The translations under genes were made by a program, and so were the position numbers. The notes under the pieces are model-generated. The model saw only the letters and a program-made list of their open reading frames with translations. It was not told where the DNA came from and made no database searches. DNA of 64,000 nt from Fulvia fulva. Taxonomy: Eukaryota > Ascomycota > Dothideomycetes > Mycosphaerellales > Mycosphaerellaceae. Positions 20,771 through 31,236 of this stretch are shown in pieces. The stretch covers positions 1,984,001-2,048,000 of the forward strand of contig NC_063022.1 of the NCBI RefSeq assembly GCF_020509005.1, in the 5' to 3' direction. Each line of letters starts with the position of its first letter. Within the stretch, counting starts at the first letter, position 1.

Positions 20771-22288
20771 ATGCCGGCCATGCTCGAGGATCCCACCGCG
20801 CCAGCGATCTACCGCGTCTCTGGCCAGCAGCCATTTCCCGACCCATTTGGCGCCATTCCACACGACATCATCCCTCGACAAGTGACCCTACGAGATCGAG
20901 TCACTACGGCGACATTAGTCCCTTTCTCCTCGCCGCACCAAGTCCCACCCCACCTTACAGCGTACTTGTGCGAGCTGTTGAACCGAGAGATCGAGAAGGG
21001 CGACACATATCCCATGATCGATGGCATGGCACTATCCTCCTTTGCAACATACTGGTTCGCCAACTTTGGCGCCATCATGCTCATGGGACACATCCAGACG
21101 GTTGAAGAGGTGACTCTGTTGGAAGAGCGCGGTGTAGACTGGGCAAAAGAGTGCTTGGGCAGCTTCTACGTGAAGCCAAACTACCCGGGTCGGAGCAGTC
21201 ACGTATGCAATGGCGGCTTCCTGGTCACAGATGCTGCTCGCAATCGAGGTGTTGGTCGATTGATGGGCGAGATGTACCTGGAGTGGGCACCGAAGCTGGG
21301 CTACACATACTCCGTCTTCAACCTGGTCTACGAGACGAACGTAGCATCACTCCGAATCTGGGATGCATTGGGCTTCAAGCGGATTGGTCGCGTTAAGGGC
21401 TGCGGCAACCTGAAGAGCTTTCCAGATCACTTCATCGATGCCATCATTTTTGGCAGAGAGCTCGGAGGTGAAGGCGACGAGTACGTGAGCGAGGAACGAT
21501 TTGACAAGATCCGCTTCTATCTCAAGACCGGCACATACCCAAACGGCTCAGACCGAGCTGAGAAGTCACGACTCCGGTCGGCAGCGACACATTACAGACT
21601 GATACCGAACGAAACTGGAGATGGCGACGACGATAAGCTGATGCTCAAGGGCAAAGAGGTCATCTCGGACCCACACAAGCAGTATGAGATTGCTCGGACA
21701 GTGCACGCACAGTCACACGGAGGCATCAACAAGACGACCGCAAGCATAGCAGAGAAGTACCACTGGGTCCGCATCAAGGAGACTGTCAGTGCAGCAATTC
21801 GCAATTGCACAGAATGCAAGGACACCACTCCCAAACCAACCACGCAGAACTTCACTACCCAGCGTCGCGCAGCTGCAGCACCCGCCTCTGCTTCGCCAGC
21901 CAGCAACAGCCGACCCAGACAAACAGTCACAGCCTCGGCGGACTCCGAACCCGACGCGTTAGCAGGCGCCTCGCCGCCACAACACGAGCAGGAACAGCAA
22001 ACAATACCCGCCTCAACGATGAGCATACAATACTCCGACAACGTCTCAGAGGTACCACTAGACTACAGCGACATGCCAGTTGACCCGCAGATCATGCAAG
22101 GCATACAGCAGCATCTCGATTACGGTCAGCAGGAAATGTCACTGGATGGTGATCACGACTTCAAAGACGCTCAGCAGTATCCAGATGACGTGACTACAAG
22201 ATTACGGGAGGGGCTTGAGGCTCAGGTATATGCCGCTGATGCTTTGGATCCTGCGGCGTCGCAGGTCCATAGGGCGAGGCACCGGTAA
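20771..22288 (+). CDS. SPT10: SPT10-like acetyltransferase with integrase-like zinc finger
   Basis: From the first ATG (MPAMLEDP) the frame encodes 505 residues. A GNAT acetyltransferase fold is at about 95-215, with the acetyl-CoA-binding block RNRGVGRLMGE and the later ETNVASLRIWDALGFKRIG. A separate HHCC zinc finger lies at about 312-349 (H312-x3-H316 ... C346-x2-C349), of the retroviral integrase N-terminal type. This combination is characteristic of Spt10, which in yeast binds histone gene promoters through that finger. The rest of the C-terminus is low in complexity (Ala/Ser/Gln, then acidic). The final codons coincide with a GTAAGT at 22285; splicing to an acceptor at 22492 would replace the end with about 18 residues up to a TGA at 22543-22545. 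Confidence 0.85.
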   Translation: MPAMLEDPTAPAIYRVSGQQPFPDPFGAIPHDIIPRQVTLRDRVTTATLVPFSSPHQVPPHLTAYLCELLNREIEKGDTYPMIDGMALSSFATYWFANFGAIMLMGHIQTVEEVTLLEERGVDWAKECLGSFYVKPNYPGRSSHVCNGGFLVTDAARNRGVGRLMGEMYLEWAPKLGYTYSVFNLVYETNVASLRIWDALGFKRIGRVKGCGNLKSFPDHFIDAIIFGRELGGEGDEYVSEERFDKIRFYLKTGTYPNGSDRAEKSRLRSAATHYRLIPNETGDGDDDKLMLKGKEVISDPHKQYEIARTVHAQSHGGINKTTASIAEKYHWVRIKETVSAAIRNCTECKDTTPKPTTQNFTTQRRAAAAPASASPASNSRPRQTVTASADSEPDALAGASPPQHEQEQQTIPASTMSIQYSDNVSEVPLDYSDMPVDPQIMQGIQQHLDYGQQEMSLDGDHDFKDAQQYPDDVTTRLREGLEAQVYAADALDPAASQVHRARHR

Positions 22289-22751
22289 GTTGGGGGATTC
22301 AAGGCTGGGTCGAGCACAATCATGTGTGCTCTGATACGAAGTTATGGAGAGAATACATCGCACCAAATGAAATGGTACTCACAGACGTACACCCGCCCTT
22401 TCGACTCCGCGACGCTCATGCTGACGTCTTCCCATGCTTGTCCCGTGCTGTTCGTAATGTCCAGCGGTCTGCCCTACTGACATATCGCAGCACCTACTAT
22501 GCGGATCTATATATCAACTCTCGGCCTCGCCTTATGCAAGAGTGACGCTCATATCCTCAGCCAGTCACACAGTACACGTGACCATTTCCGATTCCCCATG
22601 GGTCAAGAAGCTCTCGTGGATTGGTCGGTGAGAGTCAACGGCGGGCTTGAGTGCCAGCAACGAGGAGGTATTGCAGCAGGCATTGAGACGCACGATGAGG
22701 GCGTGGCTCGATGAAGTGGAGTGACTGATCTTCGTTCCATCGCTTGTGGCA
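22289..22751. other. Gap between convergent SPT10-like and HET genes
   Basis: About 460 bp with no independent gene. It may hold a small last exon of the SPT10-like gene (22493-22545, reading TYYADLYINSRPRLMQE) behind a 208 bp intron. This is a possibility only. Confidence 0.35.
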
Positions 22752-24770
22752 TCAAATAAGCCAAAAGTCCTCCTCCCTCAACTCCAACCCCGGCACGACA
22801 TCCCCCAACTCTCCATACGAAACCCCATTAACCAGCGCCAACCCCTTGAAAGCATAAACCGCATCTCCTACCAGACGCAGCACAGCAGGAAACCTACTCC
22901 CATAAAGCAAAGCAACAACATCCCCAGCATCAACATCCCTCAAGCCGATGCCGATGAAACCGCAGCGAGTGGTGATGAACGTGTAGTCCTTGACACCACT
23001 CGTGCTCAATGGCATGTTGAGACCAAGGGTGTAGTCTCTTTCCTCGGGGTCCCTGTAGTCAGGTACGCTGCAGCGTTGACGCAGAGATACAGCTCTGTCC
23101 CAGGCGGCGAAGAGGTCTTCGCGGCGGTGACGGTCGTAGCGGAGGGATTGGTCTGGGGCTTTGCTGGGGAGATTGCGGTGGGCGCAGGTGAGGAGGTTGG
23201 TCCAATCAGGTGGGTCTCGGTCGCCTTCGAGCCCGTCGTACAGGTTTTGGGTAGGTGTGGTGTGCTGGAGCGCTTTGTAGGGGTCCCTATTTGGCAGTGC
23301 TTCCAGGGCGTTGACAATATCGTCTGCGCAAGTCTGACTCAACTTCATCAAGGCAAACTTGCTGGCTGGCTGTGCAGTATCACTCTCCAATGACACAACA
23401 CGTTCGACAACGTCAAACACCAAGCCTCGCACCCTCAACCGACCATCCTCAAGTGCCACCGTAACCTCAACCTGCGCCTTCTCCTTCGTCCACCTTACAG
23501 GCCCCGACAACGTCCCAAGCTCAAAATCCGTCTTCCAAGCAAAATCCACCGCCCACGACGGCATCCCCTCAGTGCGCCGATCCTGCGCAGCAAGAAACGC
23601 AAAAGCCCTCAAATCCCCTCGCCCCTCAATCGCCGCATACGTCGCCTGCGTATAAATCACCCCCTCCGTCGTCTCATCAGAATAATCAACATCCACCAAC
23701 ACCGCCTCCCTCCTCCTCACCATCCCCAGCAAACAGAACACCCTGTCCCGCGGATCCGTGCAGTCCAATTTATTCGTATCCCCAATGAAATCCAGCAGCG
23801 ATCGATCTTCAGCCTTGCCAGGTCTCATGGCATCTAAATTCCTGACGAGTCGCCCTGCCTCCATGATCCCCGGCGGTTTATACGGTCGCCTCAAGAACGC
23901 TCGCATGAGATCTAGCCAAGATCCTTCGAAAGATCCCAGTTGAATCTTGGGTGCGTACTTCGCGTTTACGACTTCCTGCACGATCCACGATCGGAAGAAC
24001 CACAGTGGTGTAGCTGTAGCATGGCTCATAATCTCACCGATGGCAAGGTTCAGCATCTGCCAGCGAGGCTCGTCGTGGCCTTCGGCGGCTGTGTCGCGGT
24101 CGAGGAAGACTCGGGAGTATTCTGCGTGGACGCGGGCCCATGTGTGGGTGATGTCGACTTCGCCTAGCCAGACGAGGACTTCGGGAGCGGTGCTGTAGAG
24201 CGTTGCCATGAGGCGTACTTGTGCAGCGCGCTCGTTGAGGTCTGCTTGGTCGATGCAGACGGCGTCGACCCATAGTCTGCGCACCTCGGCTGGTCGGCGA
24301 AGACGAAGCAGAGCAGCGTAGAGATTGTCGGTGATTTTAATCCCTGGTTGACCTTGCAGCGTCATGGTTCGGCTCTGTGTATACGGTCCCCATGTGTACG
24401 ACAGAGCTTGAAAACAGCAGCATGGGATCGTGTTACAGCTTGGGATATCAAGCTCGGTCTCCTCGCTGTTCTGCCGATCAGCTCTTCGAAAGGCATAGAT
24501 TTGGCTTGAACACGTCCTCGCTGGTAAGTGGTGCTGTCGTCGAGCTTCGTCGTATTCTTCTAGAGTAGCATATGGCATCGAGTACGGACCGGCATTCTTG
24601 GTCAGTAGAAAGTTCTTGAGCAGCAGGCGTGTCCAGGAGTAGCACTTCAGCGAGACTGTTTGCAGCTTGCAGCGGATTTCATCTTGGCCAGTGCCAGGCA
24701 AAAGTTCAAGAATCCGAATTTCCTCGTCATCGCTGCTGAGTGGCGCATAAATGATCGTGGACGTGGTCAT
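22752..24770 (-). CDS. HET-domain protein (heterokaryon incompatibility family)
   Basis: The first ATG in the frame is at 24770 (MTTSTIIYAPL), giving 672 residues in one exon. The HET domain begins near residue 119 (CFQALSYTWGPYTQSRTM) and shows RRLWVDAVCIDQADLNERAAQVRLM at about 164-188, APEVLVWLGEV, and WFFRSWIVQEVVNAKY. The rest follows the common pattern of long fungal HET proteins (DPRDRVFCLLGMVRRRE; GMPSWAVDF). The ending YGSRFPAVLRLVGDAVY resembles the end of the other HET protein here (RVVVLQGGHFPFVLREV), a known conserved tail of the family. A cell-death role in non-self recognition is possible but unproven. Confidence 0.85.
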   Translation of the reverse strand: MTTSTIIYAPLSSDDEEIRILELLPGTGQDEIRCKLQTVSLKCYSWTRLLLKNFLLTKNAGPYSMPYATLEEYDEARRQHHLPARTCSSQIYAFRRADRQNSEETELDIPSCNTIPCCCFQALSYTWGPYTQSRTMTLQGQPGIKITDNLYAALLRLRRPAEVRRLWVDAVCIDQADLNERAAQVRLMATLYSTAPEVLVWLGEVDITHTWARVHAEYSRVFLDRDTAAEGHDEPRWQMLNLAIGEIMSHATATPLWFFRSWIVQEVVNAKYAPKIQLGSFEGSWLDLMRAFLRRPYKPPGIMEAGRLVRNLDAMRPGKAEDRSLLDFIGDTNKLDCTDPRDRVFCLLGMVRRREAVLVDVDYSDETTEGVIYTQATYAAIEGRGDLRAFAFLAAQDRRTEGMPSWAVDFAWKTDFELGTLSGPVRWTKEKAQVEVTVALEDGRLRVRGLVFDVVERVVSLESDTAQPASKFALMKLSQTCADDIVNALEALPNRDPYKALQHTTPTQNLYDGLEGDRDPPDWTNLLTCAHRNLPSKAPDQSLRYDRHRREDLFAAWDRAVSLRQRCSVPDYRDPEERDYTLGLNMPLSTSGVKDYTFITTRCGFIGIGLRDVDAGDVVALLYGSRFPAVLRLVGDAVYAFKGLALVNGVSYGELGDVVPGLELREEDFWLI

Positions 24771-25420
24771 TGCTTGTGTTGTGTAAAGACAAAGTGTTCG
24801 CGCTTGTCGAGCGTGCACCTTGACCGGCTCCACGTCAAGCTGCACGCCTCCAGCTCGGCTGAGGGCTGCATTTCAGCCGCAGCCATTTTGACAATAGGAC
24901 GATAGCCGAAGGATGAGAAGAGGTGAGACGTCAAGAAGACGACTGACAGCTGAACGTAAATGCCGTTTCAGACTTATGTATCAGCTATTGTAATTGTTCT
25001 CTAGACTTTCCATTTCATGCCCTGCATCCACCGCTGTCCCCACGACAGCAAAAACGCCGAGTAACCCAACAGACGCAGAAGAAAAAAGAAGCCGAGCGGT
25101 ATGTACTCTCAGCCAGCACGGTACATTTCATCGACTTCTCTCAATACAGCTTCTTCTATAAGCTTGTTGGTACCAATGCCAAAGAACTCCAGGACCGGAA
25201 AGTTTGACGCCGTCCTGATGATGCCATGCCATGATTTTTGAGAAAGATTGCGTCCTCTCATTATGCGCCCAAGGTGGAACCCCGTCCAGATTGCGGCGTC
25301 TTTCTCCGTATTGTTTTGTTGGTACAGGTAACGGCGACTTGTATTTCGGGTTTGGAGATTGTGACATGCAAATTGTAAGAGAGGCGTTAGGCGCGGCCGT
25401 TAGATGCAGACGGCGGGCGC
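24771..25420. other. Gap upstream of the HET gene and downstream of FKS1
   Basis: About 650 bp containing the promoter of the minus-strand HET gene and the 3' end of the minus-strand FKS1 gene. The short frames here have no domain signal. Confidence 0.5.
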
Positions 25421-28400
25421 CTACGAGTTGTACGAGAACATCATCTTCCTAACGAGCTTCGCGCCAGCCGACGCAGTTGCCTCCGCTCCACCTCCGGCCA
25501 CGGCTGTTCCGGTGTCAGATGCCGATGTGTCGTTGTTGTTCCAGTCAGATGGCTGCTGGAGATCCATAACGTCAAGCTTGAAGCTGACGAACTTGCTGGC
25601 GACGATCGGGCCAACAATCAGAACAATGAACAGAACGAACATCGAGAAGTAAAGGATCGCATAGCGTACGACACGGCGCTTGCGCAACTTGCTCTGCTTG
25701 AGCGAGTATATTGGCGGTCGGATCTGTCGGCTGTGAAGATGTTAGCAAGTGTGTTACAAAGAATGAAACGAGGTGCGACGTACCTAGGACGCAGCCAGAA
25801 GAGCATGACCGAGTGGAACTTGTCGATGTAAGGGACGAGGATGGCCGGTAGCATGAAGAAGAGGAGGATGTGTCCCAGGCAGAAATCTGCTGCGAAGAAG
25901 CCCATCTCGGTGATCTTGCAAAGGAACTCACGGCCGGGTTGCGACAGTGTGTGCCAGCCAAGAGCGTACCACTTTCCGGTCCACCATGCTATGTTGGAAG
26001 TGTCGGCGCGGAACTCTCTGGTCAGAGCAAGGGCAATGATCAGCTTGAAGATGAAGCGCTGAATGGCGACCACAGCGATCATGCCGAGCAGAGCCTTAGT
26101 AAAGCTCCAGCCTTCCAAGAAGAACATGACCTCGAAGAATGCGAGAAGCATGATGACGGCTATGGCGTGAGCAATAGCGGCCAGGACTGCACCGAACTTC
26201 TTGCAGCACATGCTAAGCACTGGACCCATACAGCAAGCCATGCCGAAGAATCCACCGGCAACACCAGCGTTGACACCAATAGGTCCAACGGCGACGATGA
26301 GGACACGGAGCAGCGATGAGGTAGCCTTGATATTCTTGCCATCGTTGTTGGCTGCGATGACACCAGTACCAGCGTTGATGTACAAGTATGGGATGAGGGT
26401 GACGGCAACCAGGAAGAGCGGACCGATGATCTCGCTGAAAAAGACGTTCGTGAAGTGTGCTCGCGGAGTATCACCAGAGAGCTTGGCCGATGGCTCACCA
26501 AGTGCCTTGCGCTTGAAACCAGTGAGACGTGTGCGTGAGAGACGCACGAAGCCGATCCAGGAGGCGGAGTGTGCCTTGGTGTTGCCACGAGACAACCAGC
26601 GGAGGAACTCGCGGTAGTCGATGAAGAAGTCTGACCATGCGAACTGGTGAGGGTTGAATAGGAAAGGAGAGATGACAAGGGCCAGGAGGGAGACCCAGAA
26701 CCAAAGCAGCCAGTATCCCCAGACAGTCAACGTTCCGAACAGGAGCATCATCAGGAGACGAGCACCAAGGTAGATCGATGGACTGGCGAACCGGGAGTAG
26801 AGGACACCGAATGGCATGCGAGCGGTGGCGAAGCCACGTCCAGTTCCGATGTAGCGAGCACCACCAAAAGACAGATCCTGCTGCAGCGAATAGGCGTAAA
26901 TCTGGGTGACGAACACCTCGAAGAGCGGAGACAGCGAGGAGAAATGCTTGGCCAGACGGGTTGCCGCACGCCAGAAACCACGCTCCGTCAACTCTTGGAC
27001 CGTCAGTGGGACGAAAGAGATGAAGAACACGATGAAGATCGAGACGATGCAACGCTGAACCCAATCCATGATAGGGATAATGTTAGCGCAGCCCGTTGGG
27101 TACAGTGGGTCGGTCTCGGGAACGTTCTTGTTGTAGTTGCAAGTGATGGTCTCGTGGCGCAGAGCACCAAGGTTGAGCAAGCACCACATGAAGAGCTGCA
27201 CCGATAACATGACGAACAAGTTGTTGATGTGGAAACCAGGATGAGCGTAGTAGAACGACAGGAAGCGATCCAGAGGAAGTTGCGTGCCGAGATAGTAGTA
27301 CTCGCGAGACAACATCTGTTCGCCCATACCAGTACCGATCTTGGTGGTGAAGTTGAGAATGGAGCCGAAACCCAAGTCACGACCCTTACCACACTGGTAG
27401 TATTCGCAGTGCTTGATGCGACCACCACGGAGGAGGGCGTTCATACCAGCGTAGATATCCTCGTTCAGGTGGAGACCCTTCTGAGCCTTCGAGACACCAC
27501 CACGGGTTGTCATGAAAATACCGTTGAGGAAATCGGGGTGACCGTAGTGGAGCTTACCACCGATCTGAGCCAGAGTACGAGCGAAGAGGGTACCGAATGT
27601 CTGTTCCTTTCCAGCAGCAACGTCACCAAGGATACCGATGTTCTCAGAGAAAATGTACTCGCGGGCACCGAGAATGGCGACTGGGTTGAACTTGGTGGGT
27701 GGCAGGCCTGGAGTGTATGGCGAAACGTTGTCCGTCGTCATCTCTTCGAACTCGGCGAGGACAGAACGGATCTTGAGGCACTCTTCGAGGTAGTTGTCTT
27801 GGTTGGCATCGATGAGCTGGATGTACTCTCCACGGTAGAAAATCAAGCAGTGGTTCTGGTTGTCAGACTTGCCGTCACCAAGGATTGGGTTACCGGAAAG
27901 CATAATGCGGAACTTGGGACGACGCATGCCGTTCTCCATGATCTCGGAGTGACCGTCGATGAGAGCGGAGAAGAGTCTTGGGTCCTCGCCTTCCGCAGTC
28001 GGCGGCTCCTCGTCCAGATAGGCAATCTGAAGATCTGGGTAGGCACGGAGCAGGAACTCGGCGTTCTCACGCTCCTCCTTGGAGAACTTGGCGTATCGCT
28101 GCATGGAAACACAGATCTTGAACTTGCGGCGAGCCATGCGCTCGAGCTCACGCTCAAGCTTGTCGGAGTTACCACCGAACATCTGGACAACCTCCGGGTT
28201 TTCCACGCGGTACAGTAGCTTGATGGCACGGCTGTAGTTCATGAAACCAGAGATGGTACGGTAGAGAGTCTGCGATCGGAGGGATGCCCAGATACGCGTG
28301 CGGAGGGTGTACTCGGGAGCAGCTGACTTGAAACCGATGCAGTAGAATGGCAGGTCGTCGATCTTGCTCTTCTGGGCGTCCTTCTCGTTCTTCTCGTTGT

Positions 28401-31236
28401 CGCCGTTGAATTGCGAAGTCTCGTCGGCCAGAATCTTGGTGTCCTTGACGAAACAGTCCCACTCATGTGGGTGAAGCTGCTTGAGGTACTCCAACATGGT
28501 GACACGCGAGTATGGCTCGTCTTCGCGGATGATCTCACGGAGAGAGAGCAGGATCTTCTCACTGTAGTGAGGAATCATGACCGTGAACGTTGGCATGTTA
28601 TCAACTGGCAATGGCTCCGGAATTGGCGTAGAAAGAGATTGAGCGAAGAAAGAGATACGACGCTCGGCCTCAGACTGTGCTGGGAAGAACTCGGTCTTGA
28701 AGGAGTGATCTTCCTGGGACACAAAGAAGGTTGGAGCTCGAAGGGTTCGCTTGCCCTCCTGCTCAGATGGGACCTGGTGGTATAGCAGCTTCTGGACGTG
28801 ATCAATGGCGAGCAAGTGCTCACGGTACATTGAGATGACGATGGCGTTCCAGATCTGCGAGATGAGCACCTTAGGCTTGTATTTGATCTCCATGTCGGTG
28901 GTAGCCAGGATCTTGGAGTAGACACGCTTTGGCAGACGAGAGAAGATGTTCCTCCACGGGGTCCAGATAGAAACACCAAGGTAGAAAGATCGAGCCACGG
29001 AGAAGACACAGTTCCAGATGACGTACCAGAGGAAGGTATCCAAGAAGAAAAGAATCAAATCCGTGAAGTACATGAGGATGAGCAGGACGGTTGGCTGTTT
29101 GTAGCAGAGGATGTCACCAATAGTGGCGTCTCCGATACAGTGCTGGATCTTCATGGTCGACAGGATCCGGATAGGGTCACGGAGCGACAGTGTCAGGAAG
29201 AAGTAGGACTCGGCAAGCTTGGCAGCGAAGACGAGAACCCAGAGACCGTATGACATCCACATGTCGTTGCCCTTCAGGCGTGGAAAGCTGGCAGTGAAGG
29301 TCTGACTGGCGACATATTGTCTTCGCTTGCCGTTGAGGTAGCTGCCGAATAGACCGCCCAGAGGCATGATGGCGAAGAAGAAGACGGTTGCCAGCGCAAT
29401 CAGGAACTGTACGACGCCCAGAATAAGAGCGACCTTGCCGGTTTGCGAGACACCGAAGATGTAGACCGACGGGGCGACGTTGATAACGAACATGACGATC
29501 AAGACAAGCAGACGCTTCGTCAAGTGCTGGGCGCCAGCCCATCGTCGCGGAACGTACATCCATTCGACCAGAGTTGCCAGAATTTGGATAAGACAGCCAA
29601 GAGTGCCACCGAGAGCGACTGCAGACCAGTGAGCTGAACCATGCGGCTGATTGTTAAGCTGCTGCTGGTAGTTGGCGGTGTACAGTGTCGGTGAGTTGAA
29701 AGCAGTGTAGAACCAGAAGATACAGACGTGAATGATCCAGATACGGTTGAAGTTGGTCAACATGTGGAACCAGGATCGGGTCTCCTTGTAGGTCTTGAAG
29801 AATGCCTTCTTCCAAAGGACATCCCCGAGACGCTCGTATCGCTCAGCAGGTGGCAGATCGACCAGGCGGGTCTTATCCTCGAAAGTGATCCGCTCGATAC
29901 CCTCTGGGTACCAGAAGAGCTGGTTCATGTCGTCATAACCAATGACCTTTTGGTGATCACGCTCCTTGCGGACATATTTGCCCTCGAAGATCTCGTAACC
30001 CTGATCTCTGCAGTAGTTGTACAGAGGCGTGATGCACTTGTTCAGGTATGTGAGCTCCTCGACTGGCTCGACACGGTTCTGGCATGCAGGCGAGTGGTAG
30101 TAGTCATCTGCGCACTTGAAGATGAATGCCATGATTTCGGGCATGTAGCGCACTTGGTTGGCCTCTCCCCAGCAGAGGAGGTAGAGAGCAATCTGACGAA
30201 CTCTGTCGTGCTGAGACATGCGATTCATGCGCGTCTTCCAGCGGTATTCAGCGGCCTCCAAGCTGTTGTCGCCCTCGAGACTCTCGAGTGTAGCCTCTTC
30301 GTTTTGTGGGTTCTCCGTTGCCTTCTTCTTGGCTGCCTTGCGGGCTTTCCTCGTCGCTCTGTTTGCTTTTCCGAGCTTCATGTTGGCGAAACCAACGGCG
30401 TCATCTAAATCGAGATGTGCGGCGAAATACCATCTTCTGAAGTTTGCGTTCTCGCCACCGATGTAGTCGGCGTGGAGAGAGAGAAGTGCTTGGTTTGGCG
30501 ACATACGGGATGCACGAGAGTCGAGGAGCGTCATGAGGTGATCGAACATGTTTCGCATGCTGTCGCGCTGGAAGCCGAACTTGGCGGTCAAATCGAGGAA
30601 GATGTCTTCAATCTCCTCCTTGGACAGCGGAATCTGTGCATCGGAAGTCCATGCTGGGTATGGCTCCCTAGACCTTTGACCAGCTGGCAGAGCACTTGTG
30701 TAATCCATGCCGTAGACGGGCGTGGAGGCGCCGGACGAGCGGTTGCCACCGTACGAGACTTGTGATGAAGGAGGCCGGTATCCGCGTCCTGTGCCATCAC
30801 CGTACGAGTTGTATCGCTCGTCACCGCGTCCATAGTAGTCCATCTCGGCGGCGCGAGCCATGTCAGACCTCATGGTGAAGTCTGAGAACGTCTCCGAGTC
30901 TTCCTCAGAGTCGTGACCACGTCGGCCGCGTGGTTGACCATGGCTTTGGCGACCTGGTTGCTGGTACTGGCCCGCAGCGGGAGCTCCTTGGTCGTAGTAT
31001 TGGTCATTGTAGTACTCGTCTTGATAGCCCTGCTGGCCGGCATCGTAGTAGCCATCGTGTTGATAGCCGTCCTGAGCACCAGCCTGGTAGTAGCCATTGT
31101 CATCGTAGTATCCATCATGCTGGGCTTGTCCGTAGCCGTGCTGGTCGTAATACGCCTGGTCGTCCTGGTAGTAGCTGTCGGCGTGCGGCTGGCCGTAGCC
31201 ATCATCGTAGCCGGCGCCCTGCTGAGGGTGGGCCAT
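25421..31236 (-). CDS. FKS1: 1,3-beta-glucan synthase catalytic subunit
   Basis: Two exons: 31236-25784 and 25730-25421, separated by a 53 bp GT..AG intron near the 3' end (phase 2, completing [16 protein letters not shown]). The product has 1920 residues, the usual size of GT48 glucan synthases. The N-terminal 100 residues are rich in Tyr, Gln and Gly. The FKS1 domain 1 block ([20 protein letters not shown]) lies near 335-355. Around 678 is the conserved segment [13 protein letters not shown], the site known as hot spot 1 for echinocandins. The large cytosolic GT48 region sits between two groups of membrane helices, and [11 protein letters not shown] corresponds to hot spot 2. The enzyme polymerises UDP-glucose into beta-1,3-glucan at the plasma membrane, normally with a Rho1 regulatory partner. 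It is divergent from a GH72 gene. Confidence 0.97.

Noticed and set aside
27229..28218. 329-codon open frame on the plus strand inside FKS1
   Set aside because: It is antisense to a strongly conserved gene; long antisense frames arise from codon bias, and no domain is present.
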